Assembly (NCBI RefSeq): GCF_000008765.1
Contig: NC_001988.2
Span: 62,001 to 126,000, forward strand
Source of the DNA: Clostridium acetobutylicum ATCC 824
GTDB taxonomy: Bacteria > Bacillota > Clostridia > Clostridiales > Clostridiaceae
Length of the DNA: 64,000 nucleotides
Reading direction: 5' to 3'
Shown: piece after piece, positions 20,040 through 28,717 of the stretch
How the letters are laid out: the number at the start of each line of letters is the position of its first letter
How positions within the stretch are numbered: position 1 is the stretch's first letter
Position numbers and translations under genes: made by a program
The notes under the pieces: model-generated
The model's database searches: none
Seen by the model: only the letters and a program-made list of their open reading frames with translations
Told to the model about the DNA's origin: nothing

Positions 20040-21218
20040 TTAGTCTCTTTCAACTACGAGAGCTGTTCCCTGACCTCCACCAATACATAGAGTAGCAAGA
20101 CCTTTTTTTGAATCTCTTTTTTGCATAGCGTATAGTAATGTTACTAAAATACGTGCACCAGATGCACCTATTGGATGTCCAAGTGCTATAGCTCCACCAT
20201 TAACATTAACTTTACTCATATCTAAATTTAAATCTCTAGTTACTGCTATACTTTGAGAAGCATATGCCTCGTTAGCTTCAATTAAATCTAAGTCTTCAGG
20301 TTTTAAATTAATTTTATCTAAGGCAGCTTTAGTTGCATAAAAAGCTCCATATCCCATTATTGATGGATCTACCCCATATGATCCGTAAGAAGTAATCTTA
20401 GCAAGTGGTTTTATTCCGAGAGCGTTAGCTTTATCAGCGCTCATTATTACTAGTGCTGCAGCTCCATCATTTAATCCGGATGCATTACCTGCTGTAACAG
20501 TACCATTTTCCTTGAAAATAGGTTTAAGTTTTCTTAATGCTTCAATAGTGTTTCCGAATCTAGGAAATTCATCTTGATCAAAGACTATTTCACCTTTTTT
20601 AGTCTTTATTAATACAGGAACTATTTCATCCTTAAATTCTCCATTTTTAATGGCTTTTTCAGCTTTTTGTTGTGACATAAGTGAAAATTCATCTTGCTCT
20701 TCTCTTGTTATATTCCATTGTTCTGCAATATTTTCTGCAGTTACTCCCATATGATATCCATTAAATGCATCCCACAAACCATCCTTTATCATTTCATCAA
20801 CTAATTCACTATCTCCCATTCTTTGACCCCATCTCTGATTGTTAATCAAATATGGTGATCTAGACATATTTTCCATACCACCTACTACAATGGTATCAGC
20901 ATCTCCAGCTTTTATAATTTGAGCTGCTAAACTTATAGATCTTAAACCTGAACCACAAACCTTATTGATTGTAAACGCAGGTGTTTCTAAAGGTAATCCT
21001 GCTTTTACTGCTGCTTGTCTTGCTGGGTTTTGGCCTAATCCAGCTTGAAGTACATTTCCAAAAATAACTTCATTAATCTCATTTGGATTTATATTAGCTC
21101 TTCTTACAGCTTCCTTTATTACTATAGCTCCTAACTCTGTTGCAGGTACATCCTTTAATGTTTTTCCATATGCTCCTATTGCAGTTCTTACAGCACTTAC
21201 TATTACTACATCTCTCAT
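20040..21218 (-). CDS. thlB: Acetyl-CoA C-acetyltransferase (thiolase B)
   Basis: This 392-residue cytoplasmic thiolase condenses two acetyl-CoA to acetoacetyl-CoA, the first step toward butyrate, butanol and acetone. Active-site motifs are complete: [10 protein letters not shown] with nucleophilic Cys near 88, [18 protein letters not shown] with His near 348, and CIGGGQG with Cys near 378. Length is exactly that of biosynthetic thiolases. AGGAGG precedes the ATG. It lies between thlR and thlC. In C. acetobutylicum two thiolase genes are known, the main chromosomal thlA and a weakly expressed plasmid thlB in a thlRBC operon; the context here fits thlB. Confidence 0.95.
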   Translation of the reverse strand: MRDVVIVSAVRTAIGAYGKTLKDVPATELGAIVIKEAVRRANINPNEINEVIFGNVLQAGLGQNPARQAAVKAGLPLETPAFTINKVCGSGLRSISLAAQIIKAGDADTIVVGGMENMSRSPYLINNQRWGQRMGDSELVDEMIKDGLWDAFNGYHMGVTAENIAEQWNITREEQDEFSLMSQQKAEKAIKNGEFKDEIVPVLIKTKKGEIVFDQDEFPRFGNTIEALRKLKPIFKENGTVTAGNASGLNDGAAALVIMSADKANALGIKPLAKITSYGSYGVDPSIMGYGAFYATKAALDKINLKPEDLDLIEANEAYASQSIAVTRDLNLDMSKVNVNGGAIALGHPIGASGARILVTLLYAMQKRDSKKGLATLCIGGGQGTALVVERD

Positions 21219-21320
21219 GTTTTACTCCTCCTAAATAATAATTTTATAGAATAGACTGGTTTGTTTATTTCGATTAAAGTTATGTACATTTTTTTATATA
21301 ACTTCTTAGCCTCCCTTTAA

Positions 21321-21905
21321 CTATTTCACCTCCTTGAAATCCTCATACATTTTTATAAGATCTTCTTGCATGGTTTTTAGAGTATTTATATCCTTACCAA
21401 TTCTATAGTACACTAAATATCCTTCATATATTGCAAAAGCACGATTTGCTAGTATATATATATTATCTTTAGGTACTCCAGAGTGTTCAAAAATTGAAGC
21501 AAATAAATCTATTAATTCTTTTATAGATTTATAATAACATTTTGAAATATCGGAATCCAAGAAAGCTATTTCTAATCCCAATACTGCAAAAGGGCAACCA
21601 TAATGTTTTCCTTTTTCTGCTCCCTTAATCATTTCTCCTACTAAGGATATTATAAATTCATCCCACTTCTTATCTTTTGAATTTATTTTTATCCATCCTA
21701 AAAGTTTTTTTTCAAAATACTCTGAAACACTAATGGCTAAATCTTTTTTACTTGCAAAGTGAAAGTAAAATGACCCCTTTGGCAACCCTGTCCCTGATAG
21801 AATATCATTAATACCTGTACCATTATATCCTTTTTGTAAAAATAATTTCGCAGCACATTCTATTAGTTTTATTTTTGATTCTTCTCCCTTGGTTGTCTTT
21901 GCCAT
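21321..21905 (-). CDS. thlR: TetR/AcrR regulator of the thiolase operon
   Basis: This 194-residue TetR-family protein has an N-terminal HTH (about 8-52; NGTGINDILSGTGLPKGSFYFHFASKKDLA region) and a helical ligand-binding C-terminus with GCPFAVLGLE, found in the YxaF/LmrA-like branch. I start at ATG 21905, because GGGAGA lies upstream of it and the longer frame from 21968 would run through the promoter at 21940-21968. It is the first gene of thlRBC, 102 bases before thlB. It probably represses its own operon; the ligand is unknown. Confidence 0.88.
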   Translation of the reverse strand: MAKTTKGEESKIKLIECAAKLFLQKGYNGTGINDILSGTGLPKGSFYFHFASKKDLAISVSEYFEKKLLGWIKINSKDKKWDEFIISLVGEMIKGAEKGKHYGCPFAVLGLEIAFLDSDISKCYYKSIKELIDLFASIFEHSGVPKDNIYILANRAFAIYEGYLVYYRIGKDINTLKTMQEDLIKMYEDFKEVK

Positions 21906-21939
21906 TTTATATTCTCCCTTTATCAATTTCTTTAATTTA

Positions 21940-21968
21940 ATATTAGACCATTCTGTCCATTTTGTCAA
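21940..21968 (-). promoter_or_regulatory. Promoter of thlRBC
   Basis: On the minus strand TTGACA (21963-21968) and TAATAT (21940-21945) are spaced by 17 bp, a near-perfect sigma-A promoter. The spacer holds two tandem elements AATGGAC and AATGGTC, and the imperfect dyad GAC-N6-GTC, a possible ThlR operator. Confidence 0.65.
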
Positions 21969-22155
21969 CTGCTTTTTAATTTTTGTTATATAATTTATTA
22001 TAATTAGTACTATATTAATTCTGTCAAAAAAAAATCTTCTAGAATTAATTCAAGCTGGTATTTGTATATTTTAAAAAAAGTATAAATAATTTTTTTAAAA
22101 TAAAGACGTTTTAATATGTGTATTAAAAAATAATCATATCTAAAATATAAAAATA

Positions 22156-22177
22156 ACGACAAACATAAATTTGTCGT
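22156..22177. terminator. Stem-loop upstream of the Xer-like recombinase
   Basis: ACGACAAA at 22156-22163 pairs perfectly with TTTGTCGT at 22170-22177. It lies between the divergent thl promoter and the recombinase gene, about 80 bases before its start. It could be a terminator of an incoming transcript or a recombinase-related site. Confidence 0.35.
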
Positions 22178-22255
22178 CATTTTATGGTATTATATAGTGT
22201 ATGATAGTTATTAGTTTAGCTGTTATTCCAAATACCGAAGATTGAGGTGATTTAA

Positions 22256-23236
22256 TTGAATAAAATGCCTATGACCTTAACTGGGTTTCTTATTTACATG
22301 ACTAATATTAAGGGAAAATCCAAAAGAACTCGAAATGAATACAAGAATGATTTAATTCTTATGTTAAAATATATTAAAGTTATAAAATATGATATTAATA
22401 CGAATGGTATAGAGAATGTGGATATCTCAGATATTGATAATGATTTTATAAAAGCCATATCTCTTGAAGATTTATATATTTTTTTAGAATACTGTGAAGA
22501 TGAAAGACGAAACGGAGCATATTCCCGTGCAAGAAAAGTTGCTGCTATACGCTCATTTTTTAATTATCTTACTACGAAAAAAAAGATATTAGATTACAAC
22601 CCAGCGCAGGAGCTGGAAAAACCTAAGCTTCCAAAACGTAATCCTGTTTATCTAACTATAGGACAAGCCAACACATTTTTGTCTGGAATAAAAATGAACA
22701 AACATTACTATAGAAATACCTGTATAGTCACCTTGTTTTTAAATTGCGGTATGAGAGTATCTGAGTTATGTAATATAAATATTAATTCTATAAAAAACGA
22801 TATGATATCAATAATCGGAAAGGGAGATAAAGAGCGTACTGTTTATTTAAATGATATGTGTATAGATGCAATTAATAAATACATAGAGAAGGAACGTTCA
22901 CTACAGAAAAATATAAAATGCCAACAAGCTTTATTTATATCTCAAAAAGGAACTCGAATAAGTGTGCGAACTATCGAAAACCTAGTAAAAAAAATAAATG
23001 AAGATTCAAAGCTTAATATAAATAAACTCACTCCCCACAAATTACGTCACACATTTGCTACAACAATGTATCAAGCAGGAACAGACATTATTAGTTTGCA
23101 GCAGTTACTAGGACATAGTAATGTTTCAACAACGCAAATATATACGCATGTTACGGATGATAGATTAAGAGAAGCCACAAATAAAAATCCTTTCAATATT
23201 CAATTTAATAAGAAGAAATCTATAAAAGAACAATAA
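22256..23236 (+). CDS. XerC/D-like tyrosine recombinase
   Basis: This 326-residue recombinase has an N-terminal SAM-like core-binding domain (about 8-125) and a catalytic domain (about 135-315). Catalytic residues are visible: Arg in CGMRVSEL, Lys in [19 protein letters not shown] and Tyr in TTQIYTH. Start: TTG at 22256 with GAGGTGA at good distance; ATG at 22265 is the alternative. Such enzymes resolve plasmid dimers or mobilise elements. It stands just left of the decayed Tn3 transposon, but outside its inverted repeat. On a large plasmid a dimer-resolution role is plausible. Confidence 0.88.
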   Translation: MNKMPMTLTGFLIYMTNIKGKSKRTRNEYKNDLILMLKYIKVIKYDINTNGIENVDISDIDNDFIKAISLEDLYIFLEYCEDERRNGAYSRARKVAAIRSFFNYLTTKKKILDYNPAQELEKPKLPKRNPVYLTIGQANTFLSGIKMNKHYYRNTCIVTLFLNCGMRVSELCNININSIKNDMISIIGKGDKERTVYLNDMCIDAINKYIEKERSLQKNIKCQQALFISQKGTRISVRTIENLVKKINEDSKLNINKLTPHKLRHTFATTMYQAGTDIISLQQLLGHSNVSTTQIYTHVTDDRLREATNKNPFNIQFNKKKSIKEQ

Positions 23237-23406
23237 AAAACTCCATAATTTTCTCTATATAGGATATTATTTCTGTACATAAGTATACAAAAGAAAAGGG
23301 TTGAATTGAGTATGATTTTATCATTCAGTATATTTTTTTATTGTAAATTGTTCTATAAAATTCACATGTTGTTCTATTAGTAACATGGCAACGATTAGTG
23401 TAAAAA

Positions 23407-23459
23407 GGGGTAATACCGGCGGACGTGTCATGTACTGAAAAGCATATACCATATTGAGG
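23407..23459 (+). repeat. Left inverted repeat of the decayed transposon
   Basis: Begins GGGGTAATACCGGCGGACGT and ends CATATTGAGG. The partner is the reverse complement of 28107-28159. The GAGGG at its inner end is placed as a ribosome binding site for the resolvase fragment. Confidence 0.8.
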
Positions 23460-23466
23460 GAAATTA

Positions 23467-23727
23467 ATGTTTACTTTTATGGCTGGAATAAGTCAATTTG
23501 AAAGAGATCTAATAAGCCAAAGAACAAAAGAAGGTCTTGCTGCAGCAAGAGCGCGTGGTAGAAAAGGTGACAGAAAACCAAAACTCGATGATAATAAAAA
23601 GAAAGCAATATATGAATTATATCAGCAGAAAAAAACAACAGTAAAAAATCTGTGCAGTATGTTTAATATAGGTAAACCTACTCTATACAAGGTTATAGAA
23701 GAAATTAGTAAAATCAAGGTATCATAG
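23467..23727 (+). pseudogene. Serine resolvase fragment (tnpR 3' part)
   Basis: The 86-residue product equals the second half of a Tn3-type resolvase: the long E-helix (FMAGISQFERDLISQRTKEG), the hinge ARARGRKG, and the C-terminal HTH (KKAIYELYQQKKTTVKNLC, then IGKPTLYKVIEE). The whole N-terminal catalytic domain with its Ser is missing, so it cannot recombine DNA. The break falls right at the inverted repeat. A GAGGG box six bases before the ATG could still allow translation of a DNA-binding fragment. Confidence 0.8.
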
Positions 23728-23833
23728 TTATATTTTAAAGTTATAATTAATACGCAGTTGTAATTTTATGCGTCATAATCGTATAATATGGAGACCATTT
23801 ATAGAATCTCTATTTTTCTTTATAATTAATAGA

Positions 23834-24484
23834 TTATGTTTCTAAAAACTTCAAAAGAGCATTTTTGTTTAATATGAGAATTTTTTTATATTTAGTATTA
23901 ATCCATTGATATTGAGAGAATTTGTTTAAAGTTCTGCTTACCGTAACTCTACTTACACCTACAGCCTTTCCAATATCCTCATGTGTACAATTAATAGAGC
24001 AATTATTAGATAGACTCACATTTAGTAGGTATTGGGCAATTCTTTTTTCTGCTGGTAAAAATGAAATACTGTCAATTTCATTTGATAACATTCTTACCTT
24101 TTTCGATAGAAGCTCTATGAAATTCAAAGCAAGAAGTGGCTCTTTTTGAAAATATAACATAATGTCAGATTTATTAATATTGATGATTTCCGAATCTGAA
24201 AAAGTTTTTGCCGATGACATTCTTGGAAAGCCATCAAAAAAAGAAGCTTCTCCAAAAATTTCTCCCTTTTTATAAATTGCCAAAATTTTTTCTAAGCCAT
24301 CTGTGGAATTTACAAAAACTTGAACTCTTCCTTCTTTTAGGTAATAAAAATTTTTAGCAATTTCTCCTTGACGATAAATTATTTGATTATCTTTAAACAT
24401 CTGTGCAGGTCTTGTCTTAAAAGTTTCAAACAATCTAGTAGGAATACCTATTTTATGGAGTAAAAACAAATCCCATGTATTCAA
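23834..24484 (-). CDS. Crp/Fnr-family transcription regulator
   Basis: This 216-residue regulator has a cyclic-nucleotide-binding-like domain (about 25-140, with KEGRVQVFV and GEIFGEASFF) and a C-terminal winged HTH (about 155-205, with THEDIGKAVGVSRVTVSRTLN). No FNR-type cysteine cluster is seen at the N-terminus, so a heme or Fe-S cofactor cannot be predicted. Start is TTG at 24484 with GGGGGTG eight bases before it. It is divergent from the methyltransferase gene, 110 bp away, which may be its target. It lies inside the decayed transposon as acquired cargo. Confidence 0.85.
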   Translation of the reverse strand: MNTWDLFLLHKIGIPTRLFETFKTRPAQMFKDNQIIYRQGEIAKNFYYLKEGRVQVFVNSTDGLEKILAIYKKGEIFGEASFFDGFPRMSSAKTFSDSEIININKSDIMLYFQKEPLLALNFIELLSKKVRMLSNEIDSISFLPAEKRIAQYLLNVSLSNNCSINCTHEDIGKAVGVSRVTVSRTLNKFSQYQWINTKYKKILILNKNALLKFLET

Positions 24485-24594
24485 GAAAAAACACCCCCAT
24501 TTAGTAATTATTTTTTAATTGTATCATAGTTTACATTCTTCATAAAAGTTTTATGTGATAATATAATAAAACAATTTATGGAGGTAGCAAAAAA

Positions 24595-25359
24595 ATGAAA
24601 TGGAATAGTAATCTATATGATCATAAACATTCTTTTGTAGCAGAATACGGTAAGTCTATGATTAATTTTGTAAATGTGGGAAAAGATCAAAAAATTTTGG
24701 ATTTAGGATGTGGTACAGGGGTATTAACAAATGAGCTGGCAAAAAACGGTGCAACTGTTATTGGAACAGATTTATCAAAAAATATGATTGATAAGGCAAA
24801 AACTAATTATCCTAACTTAATCTTTCAAGTGAAGGATGCAACAAATTTGTCTTTTAAAAATGAGTTTGATACTGTTTTTTCTAATGCGGTTTTTCATTGG
24901 ATATCAAATCAAGAAAAATTGTTGCATTCTATTTATACTTGTTTAAAAGATAATGGGACATTGATTTGTGAATTTGGAGCACAAAATAATATAAGTCAAA
25001 TACAAACTGCTTTTGAAAAGGTAATAGAACAAAAGGGATATTCTTATTGTTCACCATTCTTTTTTCCTTCAAAGGAAGAATATAAGTTATTATTAGATCA
25101 AGCTGGTTTTGAAGTAAAACATATCATTGAATATGATAGACCAACACCACTTGCTGATGGTGAAAAAGGACTACGTAACTGGATTTGTCAATTCTTTGCA
25201 AGTGATTTACTAGAATTTTCAGATGAACAAAAGGAGCAAATATTATTTGAAACAGAAAAACTTTGCAAAAATAGCATATGGAAAAACAACCAATGGGTAG
25301 CAGATTACAGACGTATTCAAATTATTGCGGTTAAAAATAAAAACAATGGTACCAAATGA
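24595..25359 (+). CDS. Class I SAM-dependent methyltransferase
   Basis: This 254-residue cytoplasmic enzyme has the Rossmann methyltransferase fold. Motif I is ILDLGCGTGVLTNEL (about 37-51), motif II GTDLSKNMID (about 60-70), and a later FSNAVFHWI (about 96-104), typical of the trans-aconitate/ubiquinone-like methyltransferase group. The substrate cannot be predicted. AGGTAGC lies before the ATG. It is divergent from the Crp-like regulator, which suggests joint control, and is probable cargo of the decayed transposon. Confidence 0.85.
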   Translation: MKWNSNLYDHKHSFVAEYGKSMINFVNVGKDQKILDLGCGTGVLTNELAKNGATVIGTDLSKNMIDKAKTNYPNLIFQVKDATNLSFKNEFDTVFSNAVFHWISNQEKLLHSIYTCLKDNGTLICEFGAQNNISQIQTAFEKVIEQKGYSYCSPFFFPSKEEYKLLLDQAGFEVKHIIEYDRPTPLADGEKGLRNWICQFFASDLLEFSDEQKEQILFETEKLCKNSIWKNNQWVADYRRIQIIAVKNKNNGTK

Positions 25360-25572
25360 ACATAATAGGTAATTACATTTTTTAGGTTCGGAATATTCCT
25401 ATATTGTTTACTAACTAAGGCCACGTCAGGATATTAATTCGAGCATGTAATGGCACTGATATTGTCTTATTATAAAAACATACCATTTCTTGATGCTTTC
25501 ATGAAAAACAGGATGGATGAAAATTCTGTAAATAATTTTGTGTAAACTTTAGAAAAATAAATTTTAATTTAT

Positions 25573-25617
25573 TAAGGTTGGGGAGTAAATATAAGACTTC
25601 AACCTTATTTTGCTTTA
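25573..25617 (+). terminator. Stem-loop after the methyltransferase
   Basis: TAAGGTTG at 25573-25580 pairs with CAACCTTA at 25600-25607 and is followed by TTTTGCTTT. The rest of 25360-25727 holds no supported gene; a 33-codon frame at about 25448-25546 has no ribosome binding site and may be a remnant. Confidence 0.55.
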
Positions 25618-25727
25618 AATGTATCTTTGCATTATAATTATATTATACATAACTATAAATAGTTTCCTTTGATGGGTGATTTTGCTTGACTATAAAATGT
25701 ATATCGATATTAATGGAGATGAATATA

Positions 25728-26051
25728 ATGAATAAAAAAATTTTTTTTGGATCTTTTACTATTATAGCTTTTTTAGTTACTACTATGGCTGTTTATAAAA
25801 ATACTCATGCTATATTAAAAGCATCAGACACTAATATAGCAAAAAATTCAAATAAAGTTCATATTAAAAGCAATTCGTTTAATCCACTAACTGCAACAGA
25901 TAAAGAATTGATTGAACATGGATATCCTTCTAAGCCTAACGATAAAGACGGTATAGAGGCATGGAAAAAGGCTGTTTCTGTAAAAGTTGTAAAACTAGAA
26001 TTTGGTTCTCCACGTCCTGATGGTAGTCATAGTATTATAGTAAACCCATAA
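25728..26051 (+). CDS. Hypothetical exported or membrane-anchored protein
   Basis: I do not recognise this 107-residue protein. Start ATG 25728 is chosen for the GGAGA box seven bases upstream; the longer frame from 25686 lacks one. Residues 1-25 form a signal peptide or anchor (KKIFFGSFTIIAFLVTTMAV core). The rest is hydrophilic, with a region TATDKELIEHGYPSKPNDKDG (21 residues, described as the ELIEHGYP pattern) seen in small clostridial secreted proteins, and a tail PRPDGSHSIIVNP. No partner gene is obvious; it lies within the decayed transposon. Confidence 0.6.
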   Translation: MNKKIFFGSFTIIAFLVTTMAVYKNTHAILKASDTNIAKNSNKVHIKSNSFNPLTATDKELIEHGYPSKPNDKDGIEAWKKAVSVKVVKLEFGSPRPDGSHSIIVNP

Positions 26052-26075
26052 TATAAATTTTTCAAGACATCATGC

Positions 26076-26279
26076 TTATTTCTTTCTTATTCTTGTAATG
26101 TATATCAAATATGGCAATGGTGTTAATGCAAAAATAAAATATTTACTTCCATATCTATTAGCATCACCTTTATAATTGAAATGTAATGGTATTTGATCTG
26201 GTAAAACTAACACTATTAACGCAAGTACAACTAATGGAATGACACATAAGGCTATCATTAACTTTTTTTCTTTTTTCAT
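26076..26279 (-). CDS. Short DUF1648-type membrane protein
   Basis: This 67-residue protein has two hydrophobic segments (about 7-27 and 48-60) and between them LPDQIPLHFNYKGDANRYGSK, cited by its DQIPLHFN core, which is the DUF1648 signature found in SdpI-like and related membrane proteins. Full-length relatives are longer, so this may be a truncated copy, but the GGAGGTG box before ATG 26279 suggests it is translated. It ends 25 bases from the convergent hypothetical gene. Function unknown. Confidence 0.6.
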   Translation of the reverse strand: MKKEKKLMIALCVIPLVVLALIVLVLPDQIPLHFNYKGDANRYGSKYFIFALTPLPYLIYITRIRKK

Positions 26280-26459
26280 AATAGACACCTCCGATGTGGT
26301 ACAATAAAGTTGTAACAGCTCGACCTAGTAGATTATAATATCTATTTTTTATTAAATTTACATTATCTGCTTCCTTAAACAAGTACAGGAATATTTCCAC
26401 TCATCTCGATATTCCTACAAGTATAACAACTCATCTACACTATACACATACTTAAGCAT

Positions 26460-27665
26460 TCAATTTACCGAATACTTTTTATAAATTATGCAGGATACAC
26501 CCAAAAGAGGAATTACCACTGCACTAATTGCTATTAACAATGTAAGCATTCCGAAAGCCTCCACTATAATTCCTGCAATTGGATATAAAATCATTGTGGA
26601 TGTCGATACCATAAAAGATACCATGGATAAAAAGGTTGATCTTATGCTATCATCAACATAAGCATTAAATGACTTCATCGCAATTGGATCTAAAACATCT
26701 ATTATTACATAGAGTAATGCTAATCCGATGAATATCATTTCCTTATTTCCTCTCAGCCCAACGAGGGAGACTCCACTACTCATACATAGAACGGTGACTA
26801 ATACAAGTTGCCCATATCTTTTATTAGAAATTCTATATGCCTGCGTCGCAACAATTCCTCCTATAAAACTCAACAGCATAAAAACGGTACCTGTTTGAGT
26901 ATTTGAAAATCCTATTTCACTTATATAATCTGGCATAATTCCAAATACGGTATTGATCACACCAAACGTAAGACAAACTAAACACATCATAAACACTATA
27001 TGAGGACTGTTTCTCACTTGTAAAATACTTGTTAAAAAGACCTTTATTGAATTTTTTCCATTTTCATTTTTTCGCAAAGTCTTCTTAACATTATGTTCTT
27101 TGACTGTCATAATGGAACCTATTGAAATTATTGTCATTATGCATTGTCCAATATATGGTATAGAGTTATTTATTGTATATAATATTGTTCCTAGGCTAGT
27201 TACAATTCCAACAGAAATTGAAGATATCAATTGATATCTTCCTCTAATTTTGTCATACTCAGCTGCGTATCCATCTGCTCTAATATTTTCATAAAATAAC
27301 GCATCATCTGCTCCACTTATTAGTGCTCGTCCTATACCTTCAATTGCAAAAGCAAATGCTAATATGACAAATGGATTCTCTGCATTTACGACAAGTCTCG
27401 AACATATAAGAAGTTGTGCAGTAGCAGACAATATCAATCCGTAAGTTGTAATGTTCTTCTTTTTAAAAAAATCTCCCAACATTCCAGACGGTACTTCCAT
27501 TACAAACTGGGTAATAGAAAAAATAGATTGCAGTAATGTGAACTGAACAATGCTAATATGCACACACTGAACAAGATATAATATGTTTACGATCCTTGTT
27601 AATCTCATTTGTACACCAAATGTATATAAATAGTATTTAATAATTGATAATTTACTTGATTTCAT
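26460..27665 (-). CDS. MFS transporter, probable drug efflux
   Basis: This 401-residue protein has about twelve membrane helices and the MFS pattern, including FVMEVPSGMLGDFFKKKN after the second helix, the loop motif A variant. The C-terminal half repeats the topology. Relatives are MFS exporters of unknown or macrolide-type substrates. I start at ATG 27665, with AAAGGATG just upstream, rather than the ATG nine bases earlier. It lies in the decayed transposon next to the transposase remnant and probably came in as cargo. Confidence 0.82.
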   Translation of the reverse strand: MKSSKLSIIKYYLYTFGVQMRLTRIVNILYLVQCVHISIVQFTLLQSIFSITQFVMEVPSGMLGDFFKKKNITTYGLILSATAQLLICSRLVVNAENPFVILAFAFAIEGIGRALISGADDALFYENIRADGYAAEYDKIRGRYQLISSISVGIVTSLGTILYTINNSIPYIGQCIMTIISIGSIMTVKEHNVKKTLRKNENGKNSIKVFLTSILQVRNSPHIVFMMCLVCLTFGVINTVFGIMPDYISEIGFSNTQTGTVFMLLSFIGGIVATQAYRISNKRYGQLVLVTVLCMSSGVSLVGLRGNKEMIFIGLALLYVIIDVLDPIAMKSFNAYVDDSIRSTFLSMVSFMVSTSTMILYPIAGIIVEAFGMLTLLIAISAVVIPLLGVSCIIYKKYSVN

Positions 27666-27840
27666 GCCATACATCCTTTAATTTTTCTGCTAGTAGCTGG
27701 GTATCATCCTATAAAGAAAATCAATGTCGTACTACATTCTCTACCTTAACTTATTCTATAAAAAACACAAAATACCTCCCATGGGATATAGAAGCATATA
27801 TACAGTTGTGTGTAAAATATGTATATAATTAATGTGGTAA

Positions 27841-28098
27841 AATATCAGCAAACAAATTGAATATCAAGAACTTTCCCTGTTAAGTATTCACCTGCTACAA
27901 GATTGCTTGGTATATGTAAATACATTGATGATACAGCAAATATTACCTAGAAGGAAATGGTAAGATGTGATGTTACCTTAAAATTTAAAAGCTTTGACTC
28001 CATTAATCTATAATCATGTAAATCCATATGGAAATTTTGACTTAGATATGAATGAAAGAATTCCAATAGATACTTATATTATTTCAGGACAAGCATAA
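27841..28098 (+). pseudogene. Tn3 transposase C-terminal remnant
   Basis: A plus-strand frame reads ELSLLSIHLLQDCLVYVNTL, then MIQQILPRRKW, two in-frame stops, then [20 protein letters not shown] and ERIPI. This is the typical C-terminal end of a Tn3-family transposase of the branch that ends in HVNPYG. About 900 upstream residues are missing and the remnant carries stops, so it is dead. It ends 8 bases before the right inverted repeat, as tnpA does in intact Tn3 elements. It is a different branch from the tnpA at 33156-36131, which ends in LGWEHINFIGQY. Confidence 0.75.
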
Positions 28099-28106
28099 AT
28101 ATATTT

Positions 28107-28159
28107 CCTCAGTATGGCATATGCTTTTCAGTACATGACACGTCTGCTGGTATTACTCC
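28107..28159 (-). repeat. Right inverted repeat of the decayed transposon
   Basis: Read on the minus strand it begins GGAGTAATACCAGCAGACGT. It differs from the left copy at five positions. Confidence 0.8.
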
Positions 28160-28160
28160 A

Positions 28161-28416
28161 ATTATAAGATTAGATCCTAAGATCTAAGAGAAATTTTGTT
28201 AAACTTAAAAAGAAACGGAAAATCATTACTTATAAGTACACATATGTTAAACATTGCTGAAGATTTATGTGATGCCTTTTAATTATGAAATCAGGAAAAA
28301 TAATTGTGAATGGAACATTGTATGAATTAAAAAAAATGGCCTTTTTTAAATCTGCCTTGATAAAACTCTTCAAAATAGATCACTCCCTGTTAAGTAAAAA
28401 TATGCTGTCTCTTTAA
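28161..28416 (+). pseudogene. ABC transporter ATPase C-terminal remnant
   Basis: Right at the outer edge of the right inverted repeat begins the D-loop region of an ABC ATPase (RLDPKI). After a frameshift come ILLNLKRNGKSLLISTHML and NIAEDLCDAF, with the switch His in STH, then another frameshift and MKSGKIIVNGTLYELKK. The 5' part with Walker A, signature and Walker B is missing. The gene was evidently cut when the transposon inserted, or deleted afterwards. A GATC-rich tail continues to a stop at 28414-28416. The stretch 28417-28638 holds no supported gene. Confidence 0.65.
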
Positions 28417-28638
28417 ACTCTATAGCTGTTTTACCATATTGATATGCTACTAAAGCTCCATACATATTTTTATTTTTTAGATTGTATTATAGCATTTGTT
28501 ATATGCTATAAAATTAACTAGACCACTCAATTTTATCCAGCTAAATTCACCCTTTTACTGCATTATTACAATTATACGACTTTAATTATTTGTTCTCTTT
28601 AAGAATAATGCACATTTTAGTAATTAAGCCAAACTGTC

Positions 28639-28667
28639 TTGACACAAAAATGTGAGTATGATAAAGT
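28639..28667 (+). promoter_or_regulatory. Promoter of the tetR-ketoacyl synthase operon
   Basis: TTGACA at 28639-28644 is followed after 17 bp by TAAAGT at 28662-28667. The -10 element lies inside the 44-bp palindrome, so repressor binding would block it. Confidence 0.55.
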
Positions 28668-28702
28668 AAACTTACTTACTAGTAAGTAAGTTTACTTTAT
28701 CA
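28659..28702. promoter_or_regulatory. 44-bp perfect palindrome, probable TetR operator
   Basis: Bases 28659-28680 are the exact reverse complement of 28681-28702; the half-site reads GATAAAGTAAACTTACTTACT after a leading T. It contains the nested ACTTACTTACTAGTAAGTAAGT core. It ends 15 bases before the TetR start, beside AAAGGAG, so it overlaps both promoter and leader. Confidence 0.75.
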
Positions 28703-28717
28703 AAGGAGAGTACTTAT

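Larger units (their letters stand above)
23407..28159 (+). mobile_element. Decayed Tn3-family transposon with 53-bp inverted repeats
   Basis: Two inverted copies of a 53-bp sequence (23407-23459 and 28107-28159) agree at 48 of 53 positions and begin GGGG/GGAG at the outer ends, as Tn3-family ends do. Just inside the left end is the 3' half of a serine resolvase gene; just inside the right end is the 3' end of a Tn3 transposase gene, both on the plus strand. The order end-tnpR-tnpA-end is that of a Tn3 transposon. The 5' parts of both are gone, and the interior (4.0 kb) now holds a Crp-type regulator, a methyltransferase, two small proteins and an MFS exporter. I see no 5-bp target duplication. 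Confidence 0.65.

Noticed and set aside
28376-28474. Minus-strand 33-codon frame (YGALVAYQYGKTAIEF)
   Set aside because: No ribosome binding site or recognised family; it overlaps the ABC ATPase remnant.
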